DNA of 46,451 bases from Sphingomonas bacterium (GTDB lineage: Bacteria; Pseudomonadota; Alphaproteobacteria; Sphingomonadales; Sphingomonadaceae): NCBI RefSeq assembly GCF_028293085.1, contig NZ_JAQGLC010000282.1:1-46451 (forward strand), given 5' to 3'. Shown piece by piece: positions 9,628 through 18,154 of this stretch; the first letter of the stretch is position 1, and every line of letters starts with the position of its first letter. Both the position numbers and the translations under genes were made by a program. Below the pieces are notes generated by a model, which made no database searches, was not told where the DNA came from, and was given only the letters and a program-made list of their open reading frames with translations.

Positions 9628-11655
9628 TCACCAGATCCGGACGCGATCCTCGGGCTTCAGGTAAAGCCTGTCCCCGGGCCTGGCGCCATAGGCCCCGTAC
9701 CATGCATCGACATTGCGCACCGTGTCGCTGCGATATTGCCCCGGCGCATGCGTGTCGGTCGTAACCTGGCGGCGTAACGCGGCCTCGCTCTGGGCAAGGC
9801 GCCAGCGTTGCGCGAAGGCCAGGAAGAAACGCTGCTCCCCGGTCAGCCCACCGATCACGACGTCCGGCTTGCCTTTCAGCGACAGGATATAGGCATCATG
9901 CGCCACCAGCAGTCCCGCCAGGTCGGCGACATTCTCGCTCACGATCCGCTTGCCGTCGAGGCACAGGCCGGGAAGCGGGCAATAGCCGTCGAACTGTGCC
10001 GCCAGCTTCGCCGTCGCCGCGTGATATCGGGCCCGGTCCGCGGCGGTCCACCAGTCGCCGAGGCGACCGCGCGCGTCATAGATATTGCCTAGTTCGTCGA
10101 AGCTGTGGCTGATCTCGTGCGCCATGCCCGCGCCGGCCGATCCGTAATTGGCGGCATTGTCGCCCCGGCTGTCGAAATAGGGCGGCTGCAGGATCGCGGC
10201 CGAGAAGAACTCCGCATTGGGGCTGAACATGATCACCGCGCCGGGGACGTGCGGGTTCATCGGCCATTCCATCGGATCGACCGGCCGCTTCAGCCGGGCG
10301 AGGTTGCGCGCGCGATTGAACGCCTCCGCTCGGCGCATATTGCCCAAGGCATCGCCGCGCGCGACGGTCAGCGTCGCATAGTCGATCCATGTGTCGGGAT
10401 AGCCGATGCCGATCCTGAACGCGGCCAACTTGGCCAGCGCCTTGGCTTTGGTGCCCGGCGACAGCCGGGCGAGCTTCGCGATGCGCGTGCGATAGGCAGT
10501 GAGCAGGTCGCGGCTCATCGCCTCGGCTCTGGCCTTGGCGGCGGGCGGAAAATAGCGCCGCGTATAAAGCTGGCTGACCGCCTGGCCCAGCGCGCCGCTG
10601 GTGGCGGCGATGGCCTCCGCGCTGCGATCGGGCGCCTGCGCCGCGCCCGACGGGAAAGCGGCATGCTCGGCGCGCACCGCCCTTGGCAGCACGCCGGCAT
10701 AATGCTCGATCAGGTGAAAGCGGAGATAGTCCTTCCAGGCAGGGATGCCCTCGCTGGCGACCAGGGCGGCGGTGCCGGTCACCGCTGACGGCTGCCACAC
10801 GATGAAATCGCGCTGTCCTGACAGGCCGGCCGCCGCGAAATAGGCCGTCCAGTCCATGCCCGGCGCCTTGACGGGGAAGTCCGCACGCTTCCACGGATTG
10901 TCCTGCTTGAACACGTCGGCGGCATCGGAATCGGGGGCGTGGGCGCGCGCGATCCGCGTTTCGAGCGCCAGGACATGTGCCGCGCGCGCCTCCGCGTCCG
11001 TCGCGCCGGCCAGTTTCAGCATCGCGGCGATGTGCGCCCGATAGCGGGCGCGGAGCGCGGCCATGTCGGGCGACGGGTCGAGATAGGCCTCGCGATCGGG
11101 CATCCCCAGGCCGCCCTGCCACAGATGGGGAAGCGCATGGTCGGCGTCCCGGAAACCCTGATTGATCCACAGGCCGACGACATGATCGGCATTGGCGGTG
11201 AGTTCGTCGGCCTCGCTGTTCAGCGTGGAACCGAGATAGGTCGACAGCGCCGCCCTGTCGCTGATCGCCGAGATCCTCGCCATGTCGTCGGCCAGCGGCG
11301 CCAGTCCTTTGGCCTCGATCCGGTCTTCGTCCATGACGCTGGCATAATAGTCGCCGACCTTCTGCGCGGCGCTGCTCCGGCCGGGGCGGGCCATGGCCGC
11401 GCCTTGAACGAGATCGCGCACCAGCAGGCGCGTCCGTTCGTTCACAATGTCCCGCGTGCCATAGCCGTGCGGGCCGCCTGGTACCTCGACTGTCTTGAGC
11501 CAGGCCCCGTTGGCATAGCCGTAGAAATCGTCGGCGGGCCTGATCGAGGGGTCGATGTCGCCAGAGGGGGTGCTGCCGGACGCCAGGCCGGCGGCCAGCA
11601 CCGCGCAGATGGCGATCAGCCCGCCACGCAGGAATCTGGCGCGACGCTCAAGCAT
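9628..11655 (-). CDS. M13 family zinc metallopeptidase (neprilysin/PepO type), exported
   Basis: Zinc endopeptidase expected in the periplasm. From the ATG at 11653-11655 it has 675 residues, starting with a signal peptide (LRGGLIAICAVLAAGLASG) followed by the M13 opening DDFYGYANGAWLK (about 42-54). Catalytic motif HEISH gives zinc ligands His513 and His517 with Glu514. The third ligand is Glu574 in ENVADLAG, with Asp578 as the conserved partner. The C-terminus keeps the family motifs RSDTVRNVDAWYGAYG and GDRLYL. The frame is open upstream to 11712, but this start fits the signal peptide and overlaps the isochorismatase stop by eight bases (ATGCTTGA), so the two are probably coupled. Confidence 0.93.
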   Translation of the reverse strand: MLERRARFLRGGLIAICAVLAAGLASGSTPSGDIDPSIRPADDFYGYANGAWLKTVEVPGGPHGYGTRDIVNERTRLLVRDLVQGAAMARPGRSSAAQKVGDYYASVMDEDRIEAKGLAPLADDMARISAISDRAALSTYLGSTLNSEADELTANADHVVGLWINQGFRDADHALPHLWQGGLGMPDREAYLDPSPDMAALRARYRAHIAAMLKLAGATDAEARAAHVLALETRIARAHAPDSDAADVFKQDNPWKRADFPVKAPGMDWTAYFAAAGLSGQRDFIVWQPSAVTGTAALVASEGIPAWKDYLRFHLIEHYAGVLPRAVRAEHAAFPSGAAQAPDRSAEAIAATSGALGQAVSQLYTRRYFPPAAKARAEAMSRDLLTAYRTRIAKLARLSPGTKAKALAKLAAFRIGIGYPDTWIDYATLTVARGDALGNMRRAEAFNRARNLARLKRPVDPMEWPMNPHVPGAVIMFSPNAEFFSAAILQPPYFDSRGDNAANYGSAGAGMAHEISHSFDELGNIYDARGRLGDWWTAADRARYHAATAKLAAQFDGYCPLPGLCLDGKRIVSENVADLAGLLVAHDAYILSLKGKPDVVIGGLTGEQRFFLAFAQRWRLAQSEAALRRQVTTDTHAPGQYRSDTVRNVDAWYGAYGARPGDRLYLKPEDRVRIW

Positions 11656-12268
11656 GACCCGCCTCCCTGCGCGTCGCGGTTTCGACGGCGATCTCGCTTT
11701 CGGGGCTACCAAGCGCGGCGATCAGCCATGCCGTGTCGACGATCTGCGCGAACTCGTCCTGCAGGTCGCTGAGTGCAGCCTGGTGGACGTCCTCGGCGCG
11801 GCGGATCGTCCCGTCGAGATTGGCGCGATCGAACGTCGCCGTGGCATCCGCCGCCACGAAGGTCTCGAAGCCGAGATTGCCGGCCATGCGCGCGGTCGTC
11901 GACACGCAGTGGTTGGTGGTCAGGCCGATAATCGCCAGCGTCGTGATGCCCAGCGCCCGCAGGTCAATATGGAGGCTGGTGCCGATAAAGGCGCTGTTGA
12001 CCGACTTTCGATAGACCCATTCGTCCTCGCGTGGCCGCGCCTCGGGCTTTGGCGCATTGCCGGGCGTGCCCCGCCGCAACAATCCCTCAGGGTCCGGCGA
12101 ATCATGGTGGACATGGACCACCAGCGCACGCGCCGCGCGCCACGCCGCGATCAGGGCCGCGACCTTGGCCTCGGCGCCGGGATTGTTCCGCGGCCCCCAG
12201 GCGGGATCGTCAAAGCCCTGTTGCATGTCGATCACCAGCAAGGCGGCGTTGTGGCGGAGGTTCTTCAA
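11648..12268 (-). CDS. Isochorismatase-family cysteine hydrolase
   Basis: Cysteine hydrolase of the isochorismatase/nicotinamidase fold. The Asp-Lys-Cys triad is visible: Asp14 in VIDMQQGF, Lys88 in YRKSVNSAF and Cys121 in GLTTNHCVSTTARMAG. The real substrate (an amide, N-carbamoyl compound or isochorismate) cannot be told. The frame stays open to 12367, but that extension would overlap the LysR operator and regulator. The TTG at 12268, with AAGGA upstream and 206 residues, fits the family length better. It is divergent from the LysR gene, which probably controls it, and is coupled to the M13 peptidase gene. Confidence 0.85.
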   Translation of the reverse strand: MKNLRHNAALLVIDMQQGFDDPAWGPRNNPGAEAKVAALIAAWRAARALVVHVHHDSPDPEGLLRRGTPGNAPKPEARPREDEWVYRKSVNSAFIGTSLHIDLRALGITTLAIIGLTTNHCVSTTARMAGNLGFETFVAADATATFDRANLDGTIRRAEDVHQAALSDLQDEFAQIVDTAWLIAALGSPESEIAVETATRREAGHA

Positions 12269-12335
12269 GCGGCGTTCCTTCTGCTCGTCGGGAGCTTGAC
12301 CCTCGTGGCCGGGCCAGCCAAAGCGACGATGGAGG

Positions 12336-12352
12336 CATCGGAAATACCGATG
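12336..12352. promoter_or_regulatory. LysR-type T-N11-A operator dyad
   Basis: The perfect dyad CATCGG-AAATA-CCGATG contains the ATC-N9-GAT (T-N11-A) arrangement typical of LysR-type regulator sites. It lies nine bases before the lysR ATG, in the divergent gap with the isochorismatase gene, and suggests autoregulation plus control of the divergent operon. Confidence 0.6.
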
Positions 12353-12360
12353 GGTTGGCC

Positions 12361-13272
12361 ATGACAAGGGATCTCGAGGTTCGGCACTGCCGCGCGGTGG
12401 TCGCGGTGCACGACCATGGCGGCGTCGGCGCTGCGGCGCGGGCGCTGGGCGTGGCCCAGTCGACCGTGTCCGAGACGCTCCTGTCGCTGGAAAGGCTGCT
12501 CGGCGCCCCGGTCACGCTGCGCCGCGCCGGTCGCGAGGCGATGCTCGCTCCCGCTGCCGAAGCGCTGCTCCCGCACGCCCGCGCGCTGATTTCGGCGTCG
12601 GAGGGAGCGTTGGCCGCCAATGCCCGGCAACACCAGGCGACGATCCGGCTCGGCACCGTCGAATCGATCAGTTCCTTCCTGCTGCCCGGGCCTTTGAGCG
12701 ACTTTCGGCTTTTATGGCCCCAGGTCGATGTGCGGATTACCATCGGGCTGTGCGAGGATCTCCGGAAGCGCGTCGCACGGTCGGAGCTAGACGCGGCGCT
12801 GACGATCGAAGGCGCCGACCGCGCCCGGGACGGTGCCGAAGAAATCTGGCCGGCCCGGCTTCGGCTGATCGCATCGCCGCATCATCCCTTGGCCGGCCAG
12901 ATCGTGCGGCGCCACGATCTGGAGGCGCGGACCTGCCTCCTCACCGATTCCGAGGGCGCCTTCAACGACCTGCTGAAATCCTGGGTCGGCAGTGTCGCGC
13001 ATCCGCCGCGGCTCGAATCCGCCGGCAGCGTGGACGGGGTGAAAAAAGGCGTCCTGAAAAGCGACGCGATCGGCGTCCTGCCCGACTATGCCGTGGTCGA
13101 GGAACTTGCGGCCGGAGCGCTCGTCGCGTTGGAAACGCATGATCCGCTGCCACCCGTCTCGCTTCGCCTCACGGTGCTGAAGGCGCCCGAGGCAGCATCG
13201 CCGCTGGAGAGCCTGATCGGAAAAATCGGCGACATGCTCCACAGGCCGGATAGTGCGACGACGACGGGTTGA
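12361..13272 (+). CDS. LysR family transcriptional regulator
   Basis: 303-residue regulator. The N-terminal winged helix-turn-helix reads VRHCRAVVAVHDHGGVGAAA and then RALGVAQSTVSETLLSLERLLG. An effector domain from about residue 95 (TIRLGTVESISSFLLPGPL) follows. The ATG at 12361 is where the HTH family start should be; the open frame upstream (to 12031) only covers the antisense of the isochorismatase gene. The T-N11-A dyad is just upstream. Its effector is unknown. Likely targets are the divergent isochorismatase and M13 genes, by position only. Confidence 0.9.
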   Translation: MTRDLEVRHCRAVVAVHDHGGVGAAARALGVAQSTVSETLLSLERLLGAPVTLRRAGREAMLAPAAEALLPHARALISASEGALAANARQHQATIRLGTVESISSFLLPGPLSDFRLLWPQVDVRITIGLCEDLRKRVARSELDAALTIEGADRARDGAEEIWPARLRLIASPHHPLAGQIVRRHDLEARTCLLTDSEGAFNDLLKSWVGSVAHPPRLESAGSVDGVKKGVLKSDAIGVLPDYAVVEELAAGALVALETHDPLPPVSLRLTVLKAPEAASPLESLIGKIGDMLHRPDSATTTG

Positions 13273-13413
13273 GGGCGGCCATATCCTGGCAAACCCTTCC
13301 GACCAGGGGTGCCAAAATTATCCAACCCCCGCGGCCCGCTTCCGCCGTTCCGTTCTCCTGAAACCCCATCACGGCACCAGATAAACGCCCCGAATTTTGT
13401 CACACACGCCTTT

Positions 13414-14301
13414 TCAGGCCAGCCAGTCCCGGATCGCCTCGGTCACCGCCTCGGGTGCTTCCCACGGCACGAAATGCCCCGCATCGACCTTCACCAAAGT
13501 CATGTCGGGCACCAGCGCGTCGAGCCCGTCGAGCTGGCTCGGCAGCAGCGCCTTGTCGCCCATGCCCCAGATCACCAGCGTCGGTTGCCTGATCGGCGGG
13601 AAGGGCGCGCTCAGAAAGGCCGGGCGCTCCGGCGTCTCGTCCATCGCGGGCACGACGATGCTGCTCGCGCGGTACCAGTTGAGCATCGCGGTCATCGCGC
13701 CGGGCTGGCCCCATTCGTCGAGATAGGCGGCCTTTTCGCCCGCGACCTTCTCGAAATCGGTGTGCCGCATGAAGCTGCCGTCGAAAAAGGCCGAGAGGCC
13801 GATACCCTCGATATGCTTTTCGAGATCGGGATTGCGGAAGGCGCGGATATATTGGCTCGCTTCGCGCTGCCCCAGATCGTCGAACATCGTCTTCTGGAAG
13901 ACGAAGGGATGCGGCGCATTGACGATGATCAGCCGCTCGACCCGGTCCGGCCGCGTCAGCGCTGCCATCCACGCGATCGCGCCGCCCCAGTCATGGCCGA
14001 CAAGGGTGAATTTCCCGATCCCGAAATGATCCGCCAGCGCGATCAGGTCGCCCACCATCTTGTCGGGGGTATAATCGCTGACCTCGGCCGGCTTGGAAGA
14101 CCGCGCGAACCCGCGCTGGTCCGGCGCGAGGACGAAATGGTCCTTCGCCAGCTCGGGGATCTGGTGCCGCCAGGTGCGGTGCGATTCCGGGAAGCCGTGG
14201 AGCAGGATGATCGCTGGGTTGGCGGGGTCGCCCGCGACGGCGACGTCCAGGGTGACGCCGGTGGGTAGCGGAATAGTTTGCAGGTCGAAGGCGTCGGGCA
14301 T
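13414..14301 (-). CDS. Alpha/beta hydrolase, epoxide-hydrolase-like
   Basis: 295-residue alpha/beta-hydrolase with the epoxide hydrolase/haloalkane dehalogenase signature. HGFPES (35-40) forms the oxyanion region and GHDWGGAIAW gives nucleophile Asp104. A cap domain with NWYRAS carries a candidate substrate-activating Tyr, and DAGHFVPWE near the end supplies the catalytic His. The order matches epoxide hydrolases more than dehalogenases, but the substrate is unknown. The ATG at 14299-14301 is preceded by AAGGAGAG. The palindromic element at 14317-14410 separates it from pirin on the same strand. The gap at 13273-13413 after its stop shows nothing recognisable. Confidence 0.9.
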   Translation of the reverse strand: MPDAFDLQTIPLPTGVTLDVAVAGDPANPAIILLHGFPESHRTWRHQIPELAKDHFVLAPDQRGFARSSKPAEVSDYTPDKMVGDLIALADHFGIGKFTLVGHDWGGAIAWMAALTRPDRVERLIIVNAPHPFVFQKTMFDDLGQREASQYIRAFRNPDLEKHIEGIGLSAFFDGSFMRHTDFEKVAGEKAAYLDEWGQPGAMTAMLNWYRASSIVVPAMDETPERPAFLSAPFPPIRQPTLVIWGMGDKALLPSQLDGLDALVPDMTLVKVDAGHFVPWEAPEAVTEAIRDWLA

Positions 14302-14316
14302 TCTTCTCTCCTTCAC

Positions 14317-14410
14317 CCCTCCCCTTCAGGGGAGGGGCAGGGGGTGGGGGAGTCACGCGGACGTCCGAGTTTGTCCCCCACCCCAACCCCTCCCCTGAAG
14401 GGGAGGGGCT
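14317..14410. repeat. G/C-rich palindromic intergenic element 2
   Basis: CCCCTCCCC-TTCA-GGGGAGGGG near 14317-14338 and its near mirror copy CCCCTCCCC-TGAA-GGGGAGGGG near 14388-14409 flank a second inverted pair rich in GGGGGTGGGG and CCCCCACCCC. The whole element could fold into one long stem. It lies between pirin and the hydrolase gene and resembles the elements at 5155 and 36821. Confidence 0.7.
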
Positions 14411-14418
14411 TTATGTTT

Positions 14419-15318
14419 TTACGGATAGCTCACGGTCTTCGGGATTGCCGGGATCGGGATGAACTCCTTGTCGTCCCCCGGCACCTTGGGGAATCGCCCT
14501 GCGTTCCAGTCTTCCTTCGCCTGGTTGATCCGCTCCCGCGACGACGACACGAAATTCCACCACACGTGCCGCGGCGTGGAAAACGCATCGCCCCCGCACA
14601 GCATCACCCGCCCGCCGCTCCGCGACTTGAGCGAGGTCGCGATCCCCGGCTTCAGCACGTACAGCGTCATCGGCTCCAGCGGCACGCCGTCCAGGCTCGC
14701 CTCGCCCAGCGCGAGATACACCGCGCGTTCGTCGGCATCGGCATCCACCGGCACCTCGCCGCCCGGATCGAGCACGATGTCGGCATAGATCGTCCCGGCA
14801 TAGGTCGTGGTCGGCGCGGTCGCGCCCCAGAGGCTGCCCATGATGATCCGCGCCCGGGCACTGGGCGTCTCGATCACCGGCAACGCCGTCTTTTCGACAT
14901 GCTCGAACGCCGGGTCCATCTCCTCGTTCGCCTCGGGCAGCGCGATCCAGGTCTGGATCCCCGACAGGTCCGGCCCTTGCGCCCGCTGGCTCGCCGGCGA
15001 CCGCTCCGAATGGACGATGCCATGCCCCGCCGTCATCAGGTTGACCGCGCCCGGCTCGATCGTCGCGAAGGTGCCGATCGAGTCGCGATGGTCGATCGCC
15101 CCCTCGAACAGATAGGTCACCGTCGCCAGGTTGATGTGCGGATGCGGCCGCACGTCGATCCCGGTGCCGACCTCGAGATGCGCCGGCCCCATCTGGTCGA
15201 AGAACAGGAACGGCCCCACCATCGTGCGCGGCCTGGAGGGGAGGGTGCGGTGCACCTTGAACCCGCCCAGATCGTGCGTGGTGGGCGTGATGGTCTGCAG
15301 GACGAAATCGTCGATCAT
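14419..15318 (-). CDS. Pirin family protein
   Basis: Bicupin iron protein of the pirin family; some bacterial pirins act as quercetinases, others bind regulators or enzymes. The 299 residues include RPHPHINLATVTYLFEGAIDHRDS (58-81), whose paired His residues are the expected metal ligands, and MTAGHGIVHSERSP a little further on. These are the N-cupin hallmarks. The C-terminal cupin holds AVYLALGEASLDG. Its ATG overlaps the Nudix stop by four bases, so it is the last gene of the bolA-GST-Nudix-pirin run. The substrate is unknown. Confidence 0.93.
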   Translation of the reverse strand: MIDDFVLQTITPTTHDLGGFKVHRTLPSRPRTMVGPFLFFDQMGPAHLEVGTGIDVRPHPHINLATVTYLFEGAIDHRDSIGTFATIEPGAVNLMTAGHGIVHSERSPASQRAQGPDLSGIQTWIALPEANEEMDPAFEHVEKTALPVIETPSARARIIMGSLWGATAPTTTYAGTIYADIVLDPGGEVPVDADADERAVYLALGEASLDGVPLEPMTLYVLKPGIATSLKSRSGGRVMLCGGDAFSTPRHVWWNFVSSSRERINQAKEDWNAGRFPKVPGDDKEFIPIPAIPKTVSYP

Positions 15319-15761
15319 GACGCGGCTCCGTTCAGGCCCGACAGGATCTCCGCCAGATCCTCCGGATAGATCAGTTCATGGTGCGCGGCGATCGCCTCGC
15401 GGTCAAACCATTGCCAGTGCTGCATCACCCGGCGTTCGAGCTCGGTATGGCCCGCCGTGTCGATATCCGCGCTGTCGACCCGCACCAGGAAATAGCGCTC
15501 GTCGGCGGTCACCGGCACGCCCTCCAGCGTGACGAACTCGACCAGCCGCTGGAAAATCTCCGGCCCCGGATCGGCATGGATCCCCGTCTCCTCGATCAGC
15601 TCGCGCCGCGCCGCCTCCTGATAGCTTTCGCCGGGATCGACCGCTCCGCCCGGCGTCGCCCAGAAAGGCGGGCGGTCGGCCGCGACGAAGCGGAACAGCA
15701 GCACGCGCCCGGCGGGATCCATCAGCAGGATACGCGCCGCCGGGCGCTCGGCCAGACTCAT
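15315..15761 (-). CDS. Nudix hydrolase
   Basis: 148-residue hydrolase of nucleoside-diphosphate-linked compounds. The Nudix box runs from GGAVDPGE through REL to EETG, with the metal-binding Glu residues in place, near residues 38-60. Substrate choice cannot be read. Both ends overlap neighbours by four bases (ATGA), with the GST gene upstream and pirin downstream, showing tight translational coupling. Confidence 0.93.
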   Translation of the reverse strand: MSLAERPAARILLMDPAGRVLLFRFVAADRPPFWATPGGAVDPGESYQEAARRELIEETGIHADPGPEIFQRLVEFVTLEGVPVTADERYFLVRVDSADIDTAGHTELERRVMQHWQWFDREAIAAHHELIYPEDLAEILSGLNGAAS

Positions 15762-16459
15762 GCGGCGTCGAGCTCGGGATAATGCCGGAAGATGCCGTCC
15801 TGGTTGAACGGGATGCGCCGCTCGCTCGCGAGATAGGCGGCAATGCCGGGCAGCGCGGCGACCCGGTCGTGCAGGGCGATCAGCCCCGGATAGTCGCTCT
15901 CGACCGCCGCCATCCGCTTCGGGACCATGTAGCGCAGCCCCTCGACGATCTGGAACAGCGAGATGTCGGCATAGCTCCAGCGCGCGCCGGTCAGCCAGTC
16001 GCCCGGATTGGCACCGGCGACCGCCTCGAAATGGGTGAAGAATTTCGGAATCCGCTCCTCGCGCATCGTCGTGGCGGCGCGGGCGGCCTCGGGCTTCTGG
16101 TCGCGATAATAGTCGGAGACGCTCACCGGATGATGCACATTGTGCACTTCGGCAACGAGGTCGGCGACGGTCAGCTGCAGCTGGTTGACCCAGTGGCGAT
16201 CCCTGGCCGGCGCCAGGTCATGGCGCTCGCCCAGATAGAGCAGGATGTTGGCGACCTGCGCGATCGTCCCGCCCTCGATCTCGAGATAGGGCGGCGCGAA
16301 CGGTCCGCGGCCGCCATAGCGGCCCATATTGGCGACCAGCGCCTCCTCGTCCCGCTCGCGCGCGCAATCCGTATAGGCGATCCCGGCCGCTTCGAGCGGC
16401 AGCCGGACGAACTCGCCGCGGCCCTGGATCGAGGGCCAATACCAGAGCCTGTAGGCCAT
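15758..16459 (-). CDS. Glutathione S-transferase family protein
   Basis: 233-residue two-domain GST. The N-terminal thioredoxin-like half begins AYRLWYWPSIQGRGEFVRL, with the active-site Tyr or Ser expected there, and EGGTIAQVANILLYLGER (about 60-77) is the glutathione-contacting segment. The C-terminal half is helical, with the typical WSYADISLFQIVEGL. The ATG at 16457-16459 was chosen because GGGAGAG lies five bases before it; a GTG two codons earlier is possible but crowds that site. It starts two bases after the bolA stop. Confidence 0.88.
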   Translation of the reverse strand: MAYRLWYWPSIQGRGEFVRLPLEAAGIAYTDCARERDEEALVANMGRYGGRGPFAPPYLEIEGGTIAQVANILLYLGERHDLAPARDRHWVNQLQLTVADLVAEVHNVHHPVSVSDYYRDQKPEAARAATTMREERIPKFFTHFEAVAGANPGDWLTGARWSYADISLFQIVEGLRYMVPKRMAAVESDYPGLIALHDRVAALPGIAAYLASERRIPFNQDGIFRHYPELDAA

Positions 16460-16461
16460 GC

Positions 16462-16746
16462 TCACTCTCCCGGCGCGCGCGCCCGGATCGCGAGCGCATG
16501 GATGCGCGAGGACAACAGATCGGCGAGCGCATTGTTCACCAGCCGCTGGCGCTGCACCCGGTTGAGCCCGGCAAAGGCGGGGCTCTCGACGATCACGGTG
16601 AAGTGCGATTCGCCCGTGCCGTCATCGCCCATATGGCCGGCATGCTTGCCGCTGTCGTTGATCACCTCGAGATGCGTCGGATCGAGCGCCGAGGCGAGAC
16701 GGGACGCGATGTCGGACGCGACGGAGCCGGTGGCGAGATTGGTCAT
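16462..16746 (-). CDS. BolA family protein
   Basis: 94-residue member of the BolA/IbaG family. These proteins pair with monothiol glutaredoxins in iron-sulfur handling and can affect cell shape or gene expression. Visible features are the beta-strand SHFTVIVES, the RVQRQRLVNNAL helix and the C-terminal SRIHALAIRA, which carries the conserved His. The ATG at 16744-16746 gives the family length; the longer frame upstream is not supported. It faces the J-domain gene across 40 bases that include a CTATATAGG island, a possible shared -10 region. It heads the bolA-GST-Nudix-pirin run. Confidence 0.92.
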   Translation of the reverse strand: MTNLATGSVASDIASRLASALDPTHLEVINDSGKHAGHMGDDGTGESHFTVIVESPAFAGLNRVQRQRLVNNALADLLSSRIHALAIRARAPGE

Positions 16747-16786
16747 CGCGACTATATAGGCCGCTTTGTCGACTTCGGGGAGCCGC

Positions 16787-17398
16787 GTGGCGCGGGATAG
16801 TGAAAAGAAGGATCGGCCCAATGCCCGCTTCCACGGTCGCGTGGAAGGGACGGGCAGGCTGTGCGTGGAGCCGGGCTGCGAAGCGCCGGGCGAATTCCGC
16901 GCGCCGCCCGAGGAAGGCGCGCCCAACGATTATGAGGGGCCGCGGCCCTATCGCTGGTTCTGCCTCGATCATGTCCGCGCCTTCAACGCGCGCTATAATT
17001 TCTTCAACGGCATGAGCCCCGACGAGATCCACGATGCCCAGCGCCCCTTTGCCGGCTGGGAACGCGAGACCCGCGCCTTCGCTCAGGCCGGCGGTGCCGA
17101 TCGCCCGCCCAAATGGGCCGATTTCAGCGATCCGCTCGACGCGATCGGCGCGCGCTTCCAGCGCCGGACGGAGGAAGCGCGCAAGGACGGCCGTCCCTTG
17201 TCGGAAACTGACCGTCGCTCGCTCCGGATCCTCGGCCTGCCCACCGACGTGGACCGCCGCGGCCTGCGCCAGCGCTACGCCGAACTCGTCCGCCGCTACC
17301 ACCCCGATCGCAACGGCGGCGACCGCAGCCACGAAAAGGCCCTGCAGGAAGTGATCGCGGCCTACACCCAGTTGAAAGGGGCGGCGGCGTTCGCCTGA
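16787..17398 (+). CDS. J-domain (DnaJ-like) protein with a Cys/His N-terminal segment
   Basis: 203-residue co-chaperone-like protein. The J domain is at the C-terminus (about 143-198) with the DnaK-contacting HPD at 172-174 in RYHPDRNGGD. The N-terminal half carries Cys26, Cys31, Cys59 and His62, spaced as C-x4-C...C-x2-H, possibly a metal site. It has no G/F region or central zinc domain of full DnaJ. A GTG start at 16787 is chosen because GGGGAG precedes it; a TTG at 16766 in the same frame is less likely. It is divergent from bolA. Confidence 0.88.
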   Translation: MARDSEKKDRPNARFHGRVEGTGRLCVEPGCEAPGEFRAPPEEGAPNDYEGPRPYRWFCLDHVRAFNARYNFFNGMSPDEIHDAQRPFAGWERETRAFAQAGGADRPPKWADFSDPLDAIGARFQRRTEEARKDGRPLSETDRRSLRILGLPTDVDRRGLRQRYAELVRRYHPDRNGGDRSHEKALQEVIAAYTQLKGAAAFA

Positions 17399-17426
17399 TT
17401 GCTCCTCCCGGCCTTGCGCGGGAAAT

Positions 17427-18143
17427 TCAGTAACTCAGCTTCGGCTGGAAATCGCCGCGGCCCTCGGGCGTCGTATCGAGCAAGGCCCAGAGCGGGTCGA
17501 GCAGATCGTTGTGGCGATAATCCTGCCCCGGCTCGGTCGGCACGTAGAGCATCTCGCTGCCCCAGAAATGGCGGACCGTACCGCCGTCGCGCCGGAAGAC
17601 GTTGAGCATGGGCATGTCCCATTCGACGCCCGGCTTGAAATCCTGCTGAGCGCGCATCGCCTCTGTCAGGCCCAGCGAGTCGCCGTAATAATCGCGATCA
17701 TAGTCATTGCCCGCGGTCGACAGGAACTGGAGGTGCGTCCAGCCGCGATCGCGCGCCCAGGCAAGCAGCCGGGCGAGAGGCGATTTGGCGACGATGAACA
17801 GATTGATAACCTGCGCCGCATGCCGTGCCACGCCGTCGAGGCTGTCGAGGAAATGGGTGCAGCCGGGGCAGGGCTTCTCGCGGTCGGACCCGTACATGAA
17901 GCTGTAGAGGACAAGGCTCTTCTCGCCCTCGAACAATTCCGACAATTTCACCATCGCGGGATTCTCGTCCGGACCGATCCGCTCGAAGACATAATCCTCC
18001 TTCACCGCGCCGCCCGGCGGCAGCGCACGGCGCTGCGCCGCGACCGTCTCGATCTGCCGGCGCAGCGCCATTTCCGCATCGAGCAACGCGTTGCGCGCCG
18101 TCCGATAATCCCGGCTCTCGTTGGGAAAGGCGAGATGCTCCAT
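17427..18143 (-). CDS. DUF899 family thioredoxin-like protein
   Basis: 238-residue protein of the DUF899 family, a predicted thioredoxin-like fold of unproven function. The motif CPGCTHFLDSLDG (about 92-104) carries a CxxC pair in the expected position, and the segment FWGSEMLYVP is typical of the family. The ATG at 18141-18143 has GAGGA upstream. It starts 11 bases after the SRPBCC gene stop and is the last gene of the HxlR-linked minus-strand run. A redox or detoxification role is inferred from its fold and neighbours only. Confidence 0.88.
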   Translation of the reverse strand: MEHLAFPNESRDYRTARNALLDAEMALRRQIETVAAQRRALPPGGAVKEDYVFERIGPDENPAMVKLSELFEGEKSLVLYSFMYGSDREKPCPGCTHFLDSLDGVARHAAQVINLFIVAKSPLARLLAWARDRGWTHLQFLSTAGNDYDRDYYGDSLGLTEAMRAQQDFKPGVEWDMPMLNVFRRDGGTVRHFWGSEMLYVPTEPGQDYRHNDLLDPLWALLDTTPEGRGDFQPKLSY

Positions 18144-18154
18144 GACGATGGTCC

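Noticed and set aside
14388..14420. Terminator formed by the second palindrome followed by TTTATGTTTTT on the plus strand
   Set aside because: Neighbouring genes are on the minus strand, where no T run follows the hairpin, so no transcript needs this terminator.
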